From positions 1 through 64,000 of the forward strand of contig CALLMH010000057.1 of the NCBI GenBank assembly GCA_938007965.1: a stretch of 64,000 nucleotides of DNA, given 5' to 3'. A program made the translations under genes and the position numbers. This document shows positions 35,601-44,974 of the stretch, piece by piece. Position 1 is the stretch's first letter. Each line of letters begins with the position of its first letter. The notes under the pieces are model-generated. The model worked only from the letters and a program-made list of their open reading frames with translations. It had not been told where the DNA came from and ran no database searches. The DNA comes from an uncultured Saprospiraceae bacterium (lineage in GTDB: Bacteria; Bacteroidota; Bacteroidia; Chitinophagales; Saprospiraceae).

Positions 35601-35879
35601 ATCGGATTCTTGATTTGCTGATAAGTATATATCCTCTAGTCCATCATTATTCAAGTCTCCGACTGCGACTCCACCTCCGTTATAGTAATAGAGATATTCT
35701 ATAATATTTAGGTGCTCTGTTGGATGTAGATTATTTGCAAAAGTAATTCCTGATACTTCGGGAGTCAATGCATTGAGATTTGATATCACAGGTGATGCTG
35801 ATATATTTTCGTCAACCTTTTTATCTACGCTACATCCAGCTACTAATAATGCCAAAATAGCTATCGCCACTAATCTCAT
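32628..35879 (-). CDS. FG-GAP/VCBS repeat lipoprotein with ASPIC/UnbV domain (third of three)
   Basis: A 1,083-residue surface lipoprotein (lipobox LVAGC, Cys16). It has two blocks of FG-GAP/VCBS blades with Ca-binding loops of the DLNNDGLEDIY and DFDNDGDLDLY kind (about 60-480 and 630-900) separated by an ASPIC/UnbV domain (about 520-590; TTRGYQSSSTHSIHIGLG and VYVIWPDGR). This is the CRTAC1-like layout, found beside SusC/SusD genes in many Bacteroidota. It is the most diverged of the three tandem copies. Its ATG is five bases from the stop of the preceding copy. Glycan binding is possible but unproven. Confidence 0.85.
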   Translation of the reverse strand: MRLVAIAILALLVAGCSVDKKVDENISASPVISNLNALTPEVSGITFANNLHPTEHLNIIEYLYYYNGGGVAVGDLNNDGLEDIYLSANQESDEVYINNGGLSFENITESAKIDQSTSWSTGVSIDDVNGDGYNDIYVCKVSKTSAPGTHNMLYINNGDLTFTESSQSYGLDFSGYSTHAGFFDYDHDGDLDMYLLNHSIHSVRSYGRSDLREVQDLESGDRLFENRLNTEEKKFVDVTKKAGIYSSALGYGLALSVADINNDGWDDIYVGNDFHENDYIYINNKNGTFTESQDDLIQHSSKFTMGVDIKDMNNDGRADIFTTDMLPYKKSVAMKSGGEDTDQIFNVRKDLGFDAQYARNHFQRQNKRGGFMDIALSTKTYATDWSWSVLLQDFDNNGKNDIYITNGIFRRPNDLDYINYINQLGDRTNEPGELEGMLSKMPSEKLPNILFSQDENGDFSDLNSSLIGQPTFSNGAAYADFDQDGDLDLIVNNINAPASLIENKSENNGNYLSVKLSTGDDAQTHKGAKVIVYAGGAMFTNQYVTTRGYQSSSTHSIHIGLGDISAIESVYVIWPDGRYQVIDQPPINEELLVTKKDGLKKYNYPEYDKVAKTEDFIYNQIENQFADFDYEKLIPEALSKEGPAVAYADINGDGISDLFVGNGRLLESRLYYGTKNGGFKKQLVADFQNDSKYEDVDAEFFDFDNDGDLDLYVVSGGSDVNELDKLLEDRLYLNDKGKLFRVPLSLPHTNGSTVSTADFDGDGFVDIFVGARSIPRSYGLSPYSFVLRNKQGGGVDIANKTRIGMVTDSDWKDIDGDGDFDLITCGDWMGINILENKGDGTLSLKDDHVLNNSTGLWNSIEVADVNNDGRLDILAGNVGTNFKWRSDSTGTVDMYVVDLDKNGQPEPIIFTPYFDGRKTFVGLERLLSQAPLLKKKYQKFSDFAEVDDISDLTGGEEGVIIEHKTIREQRSMVFLGTDTGFESIPLPREAQFNTIQDFTVSANGEVTYISNHLDFLTELGANAGMSGATLGAFIDAKSGFDGIEELGLPDNLNSRKIIELDDGRKLILVNSGTHLILDSPKRN

Positions 35880-35884
35880 ATCTA

Positions 35885-38800
35885 TTAAAATCTAAATGTT
35901 TGGATCGAATTCTTGCTTCGCACGACCATCAATTGGTTACCCTCAATTATAAAATCTCTAATCTCACCCACTGCATTTAATCCAGCCCCATCCTTGAATG
36001 TTACAAATTTATTTTCACCTTGATTTTCTAAGTACACCCCAAAACTAGCATCATAGATTCCCATTTCTGGCACTACACTATATTGATTCCCACCAAAAAG
36101 AATATCCATATCTCCATCACTATCAAAGTCATATACTTCGGAAGTATACATACATGAAAACTGCACTTCGATGGGTAGCTCTACTGATGAAAACGAATAA
36201 CTGCCTTCATTCAACAAGACGACAGATTTCAATTGATTTACTTCCCAAACCTTTGATCTATCCAATCCTTCTTTGGTAAATATGGCCACCATATCTTCAT
36301 TTTTGAACGATTCAAAATCAGGATATTTCTTTTTCAATCCTTTCATCTGATCAATCAAGTTGTGCCTCAGTGCATAAGGGTAGTCCTTCCCGTCCTTCGC
36401 TTGGAAAGTCATTATCCCCTCTGGATAGGAGTTATTATCATAGTCCGATACAAACAGTTTCATGGGTCTTTCTTCACTGGCATTGAATCTATTATTCTCT
36501 CCAAAATTTGAAGCGATGATATCCAAGTCTCCGTCTCCGTCTACATCGGCTAGATTGATCTCATTCCAGCATCCTTTCAGAGGTACATCGGCTTTTATCT
36601 TCTTCGGAATCAGCTTCCCTCCATCATTTGTAAACAGGTGAATATCCATAAATTCACCGACAATAAATAGGTCCTCGTCACCATCCTTATCAATATCGCC
36701 AAAGATTACATCAGTGATCATACCTATATCAGACAATTCTGGACAGATCTCATTAGTAGCGTCCTCAAACTTACCCTTACCATCATTAATCAATACAAAT
36801 CCTGAGGCGGGCATTCCGTACTTTCCGACTTTGATCCGCTCGCCTATTACGATATCATTATCATCGTCGCCGTCTATATCGGCAAAGGCTACCGCTTTGA
36901 CTGATTTCTTACTGATAGATTCTGGAAGCTTATACGGGGAGATTGAAAATTGTCCACTACCATCATTGATCAGTAGATGATCGTCGAGATATTGAGAATA
37001 CTCCGAGATCTCTACACCTCCACTGGTCAGATATAGGTCGAGGTCTTTGTCACCATCTACATCTACTAGGATACAGTTTGTATGTTCTGCCTCTTTGATC
37101 TTGTCGAAGATTATATCTGTAGATTGCTTGATAAATCTACCGTCTTCCGTTCCGAAATGCACCTCAGTAACGCTGCCCATAGCACCTGGAAATACGAGAT
37201 CACTTATACCATCATTGTTCAAGTCCCCCTGCCCTACTGTAGACCCTTCATTACTTCTCATATGATAGATGAGTCGCTCTCTATTGAAATCAGAATACCG
37301 ATTTTCACGCTTAGTGTAATCCACCACAGCGTCTGCTTCTTCGAATACAATACGTGATGTTGCTTCTTCTCCGACATCCACCACTCCATCAGATTCGTCG
37401 ATCGATAGGATTTGATTAGCCGCTACATTCTTCATCTCAGTAGTCTTGCCTGACGTCCATCTTACAGACACATCTACATTATTGGCTGTGCCTACTCCTA
37501 CATTTATCCGCGGATCCATAGAGGATTGGAACCCTCTTGTCGGCATATTCTCATATGCATATGTATTATCATCGGCGGTAACGATCACTCGCGCACCAAT
37601 CGCTTTAGATCTAGATCCTCCGCTTTTGAGGTCTATCTTGAGATAGTTTGCTTCTGCTGAACTCAAGGTATTCTCATATACGAAACATGGCATATTGATA
37701 TTATTGACCACTAAATCTAGGTCTCCATCATTATCCAAGTCTCCGTATGCAGAACCATTAGAAAAACTTGGTTCCCAAAGTCCTGTGGACTCTGCAGCAT
37801 CAAATTTTAAGTTTCCTCGATTAAGGTACCCTTGATTTTTTACTTTATTGGAGGGGATGATATCAATGAGTTCTTTATAATTGACGCCATCTTCTTTGAT
37901 CATAGATTCTGCCACTTTTTCATTGGCTATATATTGGAGGTAATCTTGATTCGTGAGATCTTTGAGAATCCCATTGGCTATGAATAGATCCTTATGCCCA
38001 TCATTATTCATATCGAAGAATAGTGCTCCCCAACTCCAATCAGAAGCTTCTACACCAGCATATCTTGATATTTCAGAGAATGTTCCATTGCCATTATTTC
38101 GCTGCAATACATTTCTGGTGAACTGGTGGTGATATCCGTTTTTCAAGTTGTAATTATACCTATCCCAATCATCGAAGGTTGTGACTGTCTTTAGCCTTTC
38201 GTATTCCGATGGCAACATGTCGGTTACAAACAGATCCGAATTCCCATCATTGTCGATATCCGCTGCATCGGCACCCATAGATGCTGCGCTGATTGAGTTT
38301 ATCTGACTTGTAAGATCCTCCTTGAAAGTACCGTCTTTTTGATTGATATATAAATAATCTCTCTCGAAAAAATCATTCGATACAAATATATCTTGCCATG
38401 TATCATTATTGAAATCACTGACTGTAACACCTAATCCAAATCCGATCACACTGTTGTATATATTAGCCTCTTCGCTTACATCTACAAATCGCCCTCCATC
38501 ATTACGCATCAATTTATCCCCACCGAGTGTATCGTGGTTCATTCTCTCATTCTTCCTGAGATTGAAGCTCCCTATCGCTTGGTAGGAATTATTGAGTAGG
38601 TAGACGTCGAGATCCCCATCCTTATCGTAATCAAAAAATGAGGCGTGAGTAGAAAAACCTTTATCGTTCAGATTGTATTCCGCTGCAGACTCCGTAAACG
38701 TCAGATCCCCGTTATTAATGAAGAGTTCATTTTCTTTATTGTCTCCATTTACATCTCCAGAGTTACAGACATATATATCCATCAACTCATCTTGATTGAC

Positions 38801-39205
38801 ATCGACAAATGTGACTCCTGTAGACCAAGCTCGACTTCCTCCAACTCCACTTGCATCACTGATGTCCTCAAATTTTAAACCGCCTTTATTAAGGTACAGT
38901 TTATTTTGATTGAGATTGGATACCATATATATATCCATCAGCCCATCATTATTTACATCTCCAATAGCTACACCACCTCCGTTGTAGAAATTACGGTACT
39001 TGTATACATTGAAGTCTTTATCATAGGTAAGGTCATTAGAAAATTCAATACCTATCTCTTTATTATCAAGTAGCCGGAATAATGGACCATCAGCTTCTTC
39101 ACCACTACAGCCCGCTATCAACAGACACATTAGAGCAAGAAATACCATCTCTACTGACTTCACACTTTTCTTTTTCAAGTATTTGCTTCTTATCTCATTT
39201 AACAT
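35885..39205 (-). CDS. FG-GAP/VCBS repeat lipoprotein with ASPIC/UnbV domain (second of three)
   Basis: A 1,106-residue lipoprotein (lipobox LLIAGC, Cys33, with an unusually long charged n-region before it; an internal Met20 is an alternative start). Architecture equals that of its neighbours: N-terminal YRNFYNGGGVAIGDVNNDG block, FG-GAP blades, ASPIC/UnbV domain with PTRGFQSSMDPRINVGVG, a second propeller, and a C-terminal module with ALRHNLIDQMKGLKKKYPDF. It resembles the first copy more closely than the third. It lies six bases downstream of the small lipoprotein gene. Confidence 0.85.
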   Translation of the reverse strand: MLNEIRSKYLKKKSVKSVEMVFLALMCLLIAGCSGEEADGPLFRLLDNKEIGIEFSNDLTYDKDFNVYKYRNFYNGGGVAIGDVNNDGLMDIYMVSNLNQNKLYLNKGGLKFEDISDASGVGGSRAWSTGVTFVDVNQDELMDIYVCNSGDVNGDNKENELFINNGDLTFTESAAEYNLNDKGFSTHASFFDYDKDGDLDVYLLNNSYQAIGSFNLRKNERMNHDTLGGDKLMRNDGGRFVDVSEEANIYNSVIGFGLGVTVSDFNNDTWQDIFVSNDFFERDYLYINQKDGTFKEDLTSQINSISAASMGADAADIDNDGNSDLFVTDMLPSEYERLKTVTTFDDWDRYNYNLKNGYHHQFTRNVLQRNNGNGTFSEISRYAGVEASDWSWGALFFDMNNDGHKDLFIANGILKDLTNQDYLQYIANEKVAESMIKEDGVNYKELIDIIPSNKVKNQGYLNRGNLKFDAAESTGLWEPSFSNGSAYGDLDNDGDLDLVVNNINMPCFVYENTLSSAEANYLKIDLKSGGSRSKAIGARVIVTADDNTYAYENMPTRGFQSSMDPRINVGVGTANNVDVSVRWTSGKTTEMKNVAANQILSIDESDGVVDVGEEATSRIVFEEADAVVDYTKRENRYSDFNRERLIYHMRSNEGSTVGQGDLNNDGISDLVFPGAMGSVTEVHFGTEDGRFIKQSTDIIFDKIKEAEHTNCILVDVDGDKDLDLYLTSGGVEISEYSQYLDDHLLINDGSGQFSISPYKLPESISKKSVKAVAFADIDGDDDNDIVIGERIKVGKYGMPASGFVLINDGKGKFEDATNEICPELSDIGMITDVIFGDIDKDGDEDLFIVGEFMDIHLFTNDGGKLIPKKIKADVPLKGCWNEINLADVDGDGDLDIIASNFGENNRFNASEERPMKLFVSDYDNNSYPEGIMTFQAKDGKDYPYALRHNLIDQMKGLKKKYPDFESFKNEDMVAIFTKEGLDRSKVWEVNQLKSVVLLNEGSYSFSSVELPIEVQFSCMYTSEVYDFDSDGDMDILFGGNQYSVVPEMGIYDASFGVYLENQGENKFVTFKDGAGLNAVGEIRDFIIEGNQLMVVRSKNSIQTFRF

Positions 39206-39211
39206 AGTATT

Positions 39212-39802
39212 CTAACTAATCTTGGTTCTTAAGTCTTCAATTTTTACCATTATTTCCTGTTGGGTAATGGGATACATACTGATTTGTCTATTTCCATCTA
39301 CTTTCACTAGCGCTATTACTTCTCCTACTTCTATTTCTACGAAATCATTTCCAGGATAGTCTTCAAGCATTTTATCTTTAATTTTGAGCAGTAATTTATC
39401 AGAATCAAATTGCTCTAACCATGGTGCCCAGGAATAATATCCCATTTTCATTTCCATGCCTTGCATAACATCATTCTCATCGAACATTCCAAAAAATTGA
39501 ACATTTATTTTATCGGGATGCATATCAGTACTGTCTGCTGGCAATACAAACTTCGCATACTTATTACCTGAGCCCGCAGTTATTTTTTGAGACTTATTCA
39601 TATCCCAACAGTATTTATAGAATTCCTTTTTGGTTTGTCCGATTTTCAAATCAAAGATCAAACTATCATGCACTACTCCAGAACCCAGTTCTGACTCTAC
39701 CATCTTCTCATATTCTGTTTTGCATGATTGCAAGGATATGAGCAAGATTGAAGCCACTATGAGACCCAACACATTACTTAGATTATTCAATTTTCTATAC
39801 AT
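39212..39802 (-). CDS. Small lipoprotein of unknown function within the repeat-protein operon
   Basis: A 196-residue lipoprotein (lipobox LLISLQSC, Cys27). The mature part is mixed alpha/beta with no recognised family; it contains FDLKIGQTKKEFYKYCWDMN and a Met/Trp-rich GYYSWAPWLEQFD segment. Its start overlaps the end of the first repeat protein by 16 bases and its stop is six bases before the next one, so it is translated with them. This tight placement suggests that it works with the large lipoproteins, perhaps in their assembly. That is inference. Confidence 0.65.
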   Translation of the reverse strand: MYRKLNNLSNVLGLIVASILLISLQSCKTEYEKMVESELGSGVVHDSLIFDLKIGQTKKEFYKYCWDMNKSQKITAGSGNKYAKFVLPADSTDMHPDKINVQFFGMFDENDVMQGMEMKMGYYSWAPWLEQFDSDKLLLKIKDKMLEDYPGNDFVEIEVGEVIALVKVDGNRQISMYPITQQEIMVKIEDLRTKIS

Positions 39803-42800
39803 TTTATTTTTTCATCATTAATACCTACACATATCGTTCTATCATTCAGGATTTCGAAATCTCTTATTTCTCCTTCGATATTTAAGCTTTTTACTTTATC
39901 GTAAATAAACTTATTATCTCGGATCGTAAAATCAATTTCCCACCCTCTCGTTGCATCCTCTCGCCCGTATTGTGGCTTTATGTTATAGTTATTTCCTCCA
40001 ACAATCAACTTTTGCTTGTATTCATCTTTCACAAAAACATTTTTCATAGCGAATGCACTAAACACTGATGAATATTGCACCTCCATGGGCAAATCCACCA
40101 TCGTATACCCATCGCTAGTGCTCAAATACATCCTACTATCTAGGGCATCTAACTCATATTTGATAGACTCATTTATCAATTGATCCCCAAATATATCAAT
40201 CATACTCTTCTTAGCATAGTCTGCGTAATAGACAAATTTCTTTTTGACTCCAGGCACTTGAGATATCAATTCGTCCATATCGAGAATGGGTGTATCGGCG
40301 CCATTCTCATTGATACACAGGATAGGGTCTGTGCTCCCATTCTTATCAAAATCATTGATACAGAGAAAATGATCGGTAGTCAGTGAAGTATTAAGTCCTG
40401 CATTTCCTACAAAGAAGTCTTCTCTTCCATCTTGATTGAAATCATACACAAATATCGTATTCCATATTCCAGAAGTTTCTTTTAAGCCAAACACTTCGGA
40501 TGCCTCAGTAAATGCCCCCTCAGAATTTAGAAAAAGTCTAATATCCATAAATTCTCCAACTGCAATGACGTCTTTGTCCCCATCTTGGTCTGCATCTATC
40601 CATGCCACGCTTGTAACCATCCCCATATTATCAAATGTTTTGGATGATACTTGATTATATTTATTACCACCTTCATTATGGAATAGATATCCATTGCCTT
40701 TCTTACCGTAACTCAGATGACTGTTTTTATTCGCCACAAATATATCAGGCAATCCATCATTATCATAATCTGAGATAGCGACACCACCAGTGCTTATCCG
40801 TTCAGGAAATTGGATACTATTCTCAGCTTTAGAAAAATTTCCTAAGCCATCATTGAGATAGATTTCATCATTCAATTCGTTGGAGTATTGGCTGAATGCT
40901 GAGCCGCCATGAGCTATGTACAGGTCCAAATCTCCATCACTTTCGCTATCAAAAGCTACGACCTCGACTACTTCAGAATTTGATTCACTAATAAATATTT
41001 TATCATACTCGATGTATGTATTTCCTTTTGATAAGAACAAACTCGATGCCTGGCCTTTGGCACCGCCTACAAACATGTCATCTATCTCATCTCCATTAAA
41101 ATCACCACTTACCATAGCAGGCCCTTCTTCTGTATTCATTTTATATAGAATTCTCTCTCTATCGAAGTGATTGAACTTGTTTTCTTTGTGTACATAAGGG
41201 ATGATGTCTTTTTTAGATTTTATTGGTTGTGGCATAGGAAACATTTCCTCATGATAAGCATCTGAATACTTAATGGTATGCAGTTGATTTATTGGCAGTG
41301 TGTCATGCTTTGAGATATTGCCATCGGGCCATGTTACTGTTACTACATTCATCCGATCGCACGTACCTAATCCGAAGGTTAGGATATTAGAAAGTGCCGA
41401 TTCAAAACCTCTGGAAGGGTACTGTTCTTGGACCAAAAGGTTAGCACAACTTCCAATGCTGACTTTAGCACCTATTGCATTTGTATTTCCTTTAGGACCG
41501 ACTAGCTTTATAGATACATAATTATGACCCAGCTTCTCAGTTCTATTTTCATAGATGAATCCTGGCATATTGACATTATTGACGACGAGATCAAGATCTC
41601 CATCATTATCGAGATCTGCATATGCGCACCCGTTACTGAATGTTTCTTCATCGACTCCCCAATCTTCGCTTACATTATCAAATCGAAAATCCCCCTTATT
41701 CTCAAACATAAAGTTGGATACGGCGCGAGATGGCATCGTATCGATGAGACTCTTTATCGCATCAGTTCTACTATTTATCAGACTCTTGACCCTCGAATTG
41801 TTTGCAGTAAAAGTCAGATAATCCCTATCCAGCAGATCCTTATAGACTCCATTAGAAATAAATATATCTTTTAATCCATCATTGTTATAATCCGCTATAA
41901 GACTCGACCAACTCCAATCAGTAGATGATATACCGGATAAGCGGCCAATCTCAACAAACGTACTATCTCCTAGATTTCTTTGTAGTGTGTTTCTTGGCTG
42001 TTGATGACCATATCCTTTAGATTCTGACAGTTTATATTTCTTCCAAGAATCGTAGATGGCATTGGTTTTTCGTGTTTGCACACTACTTGGGTGCATTTCT
42101 GTCACGATGAGATCAGATGCACCATCATTATTAAGATCAGCTGCGTCAGCGCCCATTGCTCCTAGAGACATGGATTCCATATATGCATCACCGTCTTCTC
42201 TGAAGGTACCATTCTTCTGGTTTATGTATAAATAATCCTTCTCAAAAAAATCATTGGATATATAGATGTCTGGCCAATTGTCATTATTGAAGTCACTTAA
42301 TGTTATCCCTAGACCATATCCGATGCTGCTTGTATATATGCCCGCTTCTGTAGAAACATCAACGTATGTTCCATTCCTATTTTCTAGTAGTTTATTTCCA
42401 GTATCAGTGGGCACTTCTCGAGTTCCTTCATCAAGATTAAATCCCGCTACCGATCGCATTGAATTATTCAATAGATAGCAATCCAGATCTCCATCCTTAT
42501 CAAAATCAAAAAATGCAGAATGTATTCCAAGACCAGTTATATCTAGACCATATTTACTTGAAGATTCTGTAAATGTGAGATTTCCGTTATTTATAAATAG
42601 CTCATTGTGTCTGATACCGCCTTCTGGCTTACCTGCTTTGCAGACATATAGGTCAAGATATCCGTCAGAATTGATATCTACAAAGTTAGCACCCGAAGAC
42701 CAAACATCTGGACATGTGACACCTGCCGAGAGGGTTATATCTTCAAATTTCCAATTTCCTCTATTCAGGTATAGTTTATTCTCTACTTGATTACCAGTGA

Positions 42801-43035
42801 AGTAAATATCAATAAGCCCATCATTGTTGATATCACCTAGAGCGACGCCTCCTCCATTATAAAAATTTCGATAAGTGTATGGATTGAATTCTTCTGTGTA
42901 AGTGAGGTTATTAGCAAAGTCTATAGCTATATCCGATCTCAATACGAATAGAGTATTCTTCTCCTCTGAGCAGGAAGAATACAAAAGGCTGGTCAATATT
43001 AGAACTAAAATAAGGTTATGAAAACGCACGATCAA
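39787..43035 (-). CDS. FG-GAP/VCBS repeat lipoprotein with ASPIC/UnbV domain (first of three)
   Basis: A 1,082-residue lipoprotein (lipobox LLYSSC, Cys22). The N-terminal YRNFYNGGGVALGDINNDG block, many D-x-N-x-D-G Ca loops, an ASPIC/UnbV domain (PSRGFESALSNILTFGLG, VTVTWPDGN) and a second propeller match its two neighbours. No in-frame ATG precedes the signal peptide: initiation must use the TTG at 43035 or the GTG at 43029. Its stop overlaps the next gene by 16 bases. It is the first gene after a terminator that follows SusD, so it may have a separate promoter. Confidence 0.84.
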   Translation of the reverse strand: MIVRFHNLILVLILTSLLYSSCSEEKNTLFVLRSDIAIDFANNLTYTEEFNPYTYRNFYNGGGVALGDINNDGLIDIYFTGNQVENKLYLNRGNWKFEDITLSAGVTCPDVWSSGANFVDINSDGYLDLYVCKAGKPEGGIRHNELFINNGNLTFTESSSKYGLDITGLGIHSAFFDFDKDGDLDCYLLNNSMRSVAGFNLDEGTREVPTDTGNKLLENRNGTYVDVSTEAGIYTSSIGYGLGITLSDFNNDNWPDIYISNDFFEKDYLYINQKNGTFREDGDAYMESMSLGAMGADAADLNNDGASDLIVTEMHPSSVQTRKTNAIYDSWKKYKLSESKGYGHQQPRNTLQRNLGDSTFVEIGRLSGISSTDWSWSSLIADYNNDGLKDIFISNGVYKDLLDRDYLTFTANNSRVKSLINSRTDAIKSLIDTMPSRAVSNFMFENKGDFRFDNVSEDWGVDEETFSNGCAYADLDNDGDLDLVVNNVNMPGFIYENRTEKLGHNYVSIKLVGPKGNTNAIGAKVSIGSCANLLVQEQYPSRGFESALSNILTFGLGTCDRMNVVTVTWPDGNISKHDTLPINQLHTIKYSDAYHEEMFPMPQPIKSKKDIIPYVHKENKFNHFDRERILYKMNTEEGPAMVSGDFNGDEIDDMFVGGAKGQASSLFLSKGNTYIEYDKIFISESNSEVVEVVAFDSESDGDLDLYIAHGGSAFSQYSNELNDEIYLNDGLGNFSKAENSIQFPERISTGGVAISDYDNDGLPDIFVANKNSHLSYGKKGNGYLFHNEGGNKYNQVSSKTFDNMGMVTSVAWIDADQDGDKDVIAVGEFMDIRLFLNSEGAFTEASEVFGLKETSGIWNTIFVYDFNQDGREDFFVGNAGLNTSLTTDHFLCINDFDKNGSTDPILCINENGADTPILDMDELISQVPGVKKKFVYYADYAKKSMIDIFGDQLINESIKYELDALDSRMYLSTSDGYTMVDLPMEVQYSSVFSAFAMKNVFVKDEYKQKLIVGGNNYNIKPQYGREDATRGWEIDFTIRDNKFIYDKVKSLNIEGEIRDFEILNDRTICVGINDEKIKCIEN

Positions 43036-43352
43036 AAGTAAGTATAAATTGTCTCTATTGTGTTTAGATGTGGTAATAAATCCACTAAATAAGTATAGCT
43101 ACCAAAATATTAAACCCGTACTATGTATTGGAACTTCGTAATGAGGTTGAAAGAGTAAAAATAAGTGTTGTTCATAGACTAGTTGATAGTCTATGCTATG
43201 GTGAATCATGAACATAAAGCCGAAAGCTATATTTTCTCTATTTCAACCTGTAATAGAAATTTCTAATGGTTGTCGGGGTTCGTTTCGATAGACAACAACA
43301 AAGGGCCGCTTCGTATGAAGCAGCCCTTATTATTCATATAATTCTGTAGTTA
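43036..43352. other. Intergenic region between SusD and the repeat-lipoprotein operon
   Basis: These 317 bases hold the terminator of the SusC/SusD unit and, to its left, what should be the promoter of the repeat-lipoprotein operon. No clear TAnnTTTG element or reading frame was found. Confidence 0.45.
43295..43328 (-). terminator. Rho-independent terminator after the SusD gene
   Basis: On the minus strand arms at 43317-43328 and 43301-43312 form a 12-base stem with one mismatch and a four-base loop, followed by a T-rich stretch. It lies about 25 bases past the SusD stop codon. Confidence 0.8.
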
Positions 43353-44945
43353 TTAATATCCAGGATTCTGAGTAAGTGTACCATCAGAAGCTGTAATCTG
43401 ATCTGTAGGTATTGGGAATATATTTACGTGCTCTGGTGAAGCCGCTTTTTCCCACCACGTGCCATTATAAGCACCAAATCTGATCAAATCTGTTCTTCTT
43501 GCTCCTTCTTGGAACATTTCTCTTCCTCTTTCGGCTAAGAAACCATCAGCATCGATAGTAGATAATTCAGATACTCCAGCTCTTGCTCTGATCATATTCA
43601 CATCATTCAATGACATGTTCCAATCTCCAGCGTTTCTAGCCATTGCTTCTCCTCTTACTAAATGCAGATCTCCTAGTCTTACGATCGGATAATCATTGTC
43701 CATGTTATCTCTACCCAATTGCTTAAAACTAAACTTACTAGGTCTAGCACCCGCTTCTCTTTGAGAGTTAGGAAAGATTTCATTGATAGAAGGATTGTAG
43801 CTCAATATTAGACTTTCATCATCAGATGCATAATCCAATATCGCAGAACCTCCAAAATCTAACTGCTCGCCTACTATGAAGTTGTTTGCTTTTCTTGCAT
43901 CTCCATCTTCATATGAGTTGTAGAATTCTTCAAGAGTTGCATATCCATTCCATGGTTGGCTTTGTAGATTCCAAGTAAACTGAGATGAATAGTGAAGATT
44001 CATTTGAGAGAAATTCATTCCTCCTCCAGTAACTTCATCATACTGAACTACGAATATGTGCTCAGGATTATTTTCATTATTAGGAGCAAAAACCGCAGCA
44101 TAACCAGTCAAGTTATCAGGATCTGATTCTACACTAGGTCTTTTTCCTAAATTCTTAACTTCACATCCCTCTCCACAGAGCGTGTAAGCTCCACCATTGA
44201 TCACAAAATTTGCAGCTGCAGCAGCTTCTGCCCATCTCGGAGTTCCTGTATATACCTCAGCATTAAGGTATACTTTTGCTAGAATACCTAATGCTCCGTA
44301 TTGATTAATAGCGTACGGATTGTTGTCTGTTCCTAATGGACTATTTGATAGATCCATATTATCTGAAACTTCAGTAATACCCAATGCAGCAATAAGTTCT
44401 GATTCTACAAAGTCAAACACTTCCGAACGACTTGATTGCGGAGTATCTGAACCTGGAGTAGTTATGATTTTCACATTACCATATAAGTCCATTAATCTCC
44501 AGTAATAGTACGCTCTTAATGCTCTACCCTGAGCTTCAGTATTAGCATCTAGTTCGTTTGCTAATACCTCATTGATAGTATTAATAGCACCATAAGTTTG
44601 CACCCATGTACCATTGATAAACGGATGTACTGGTTGGTATGTATGTCTATGTAGGTCTAATAAGATACCTCCATCGAACCAGTCACCACCTTTAGTGGCA
44701 ATACACATTTCATCAGTAGTTATTTCCTGTATAGAGTAATAACCTCCATGATTTGCAGTACCCGCGTCTCTAAGGCTACCATAAGCAGCACCTAGCACTC
44801 CTAGACTTCCTCCACCAGTAGTAGGTTCTACGCCCTCAATGTTGATATCACTTGTTATATCTCCAATAAGATTTTCTTCTAAGTTTGTACAAGAATTCAT
44901 GGTAAGTACTACCCCAAATCCTAGCATCATTAATATTTTTTTCAT
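43353..44945 (-). CDS. SusD/RagB family outer-membrane nutrient-binding lipoprotein
   Basis: A 530-residue lipoprotein (lipobox MNSC, Cys19) that forms the lid over a SusC channel and binds glycans or other nutrients at the cell surface. The TPR-like helical core has RALRAYYYWRLMDLYGNV and IKNLGKR-type loops; the C-terminal SusD domain has DYPIVRLGDLHLVRGEAMARN, REMFQEGARRTDLIRFG and the typical ending LTQNPGY. It lies 29 bases downstream of the SusC gene. The ligand cannot be read from sequence; alpha-glucosides are suggested by the enzymes downstream. Confidence 0.94.
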   Translation of the reverse strand: MKKILMMLGFGVVLTMNSCTNLEENLIGDITSDINIEGVEPTTGGGSLGVLGAAYGSLRDAGTANHGGYYSIQEITTDEMCIATKGGDWFDGGILLDLHRHTYQPVHPFINGTWVQTYGAINTINEVLANELDANTEAQGRALRAYYYWRLMDLYGNVKIITTPGSDTPQSSRSEVFDFVESELIAALGITEVSDNMDLSNSPLGTDNNPYAINQYGALGILAKVYLNAEVYTGTPRWAEAAAAANFVINGGAYTLCGEGCEVKNLGKRPSVESDPDNLTGYAAVFAPNNENNPEHIFVVQYDEVTGGGMNFSQMNLHYSSQFTWNLQSQPWNGYATLEEFYNSYEDGDARKANNFIVGEQLDFGGSAILDYASDDESLILSYNPSINEIFPNSQREAGARPSKFSFKQLGRDNMDNDYPIVRLGDLHLVRGEAMARNAGDWNMSLNDVNMIRARAGVSELSTIDADGFLAERGREMFQEGARRTDLIRFGAYNGTWWEKAASPEHVNIFPIPTDQITASDGTLTQNPGY

Positions 44946-44974
44946 ATTTATTATTTTTTTATCTCAATAATATT

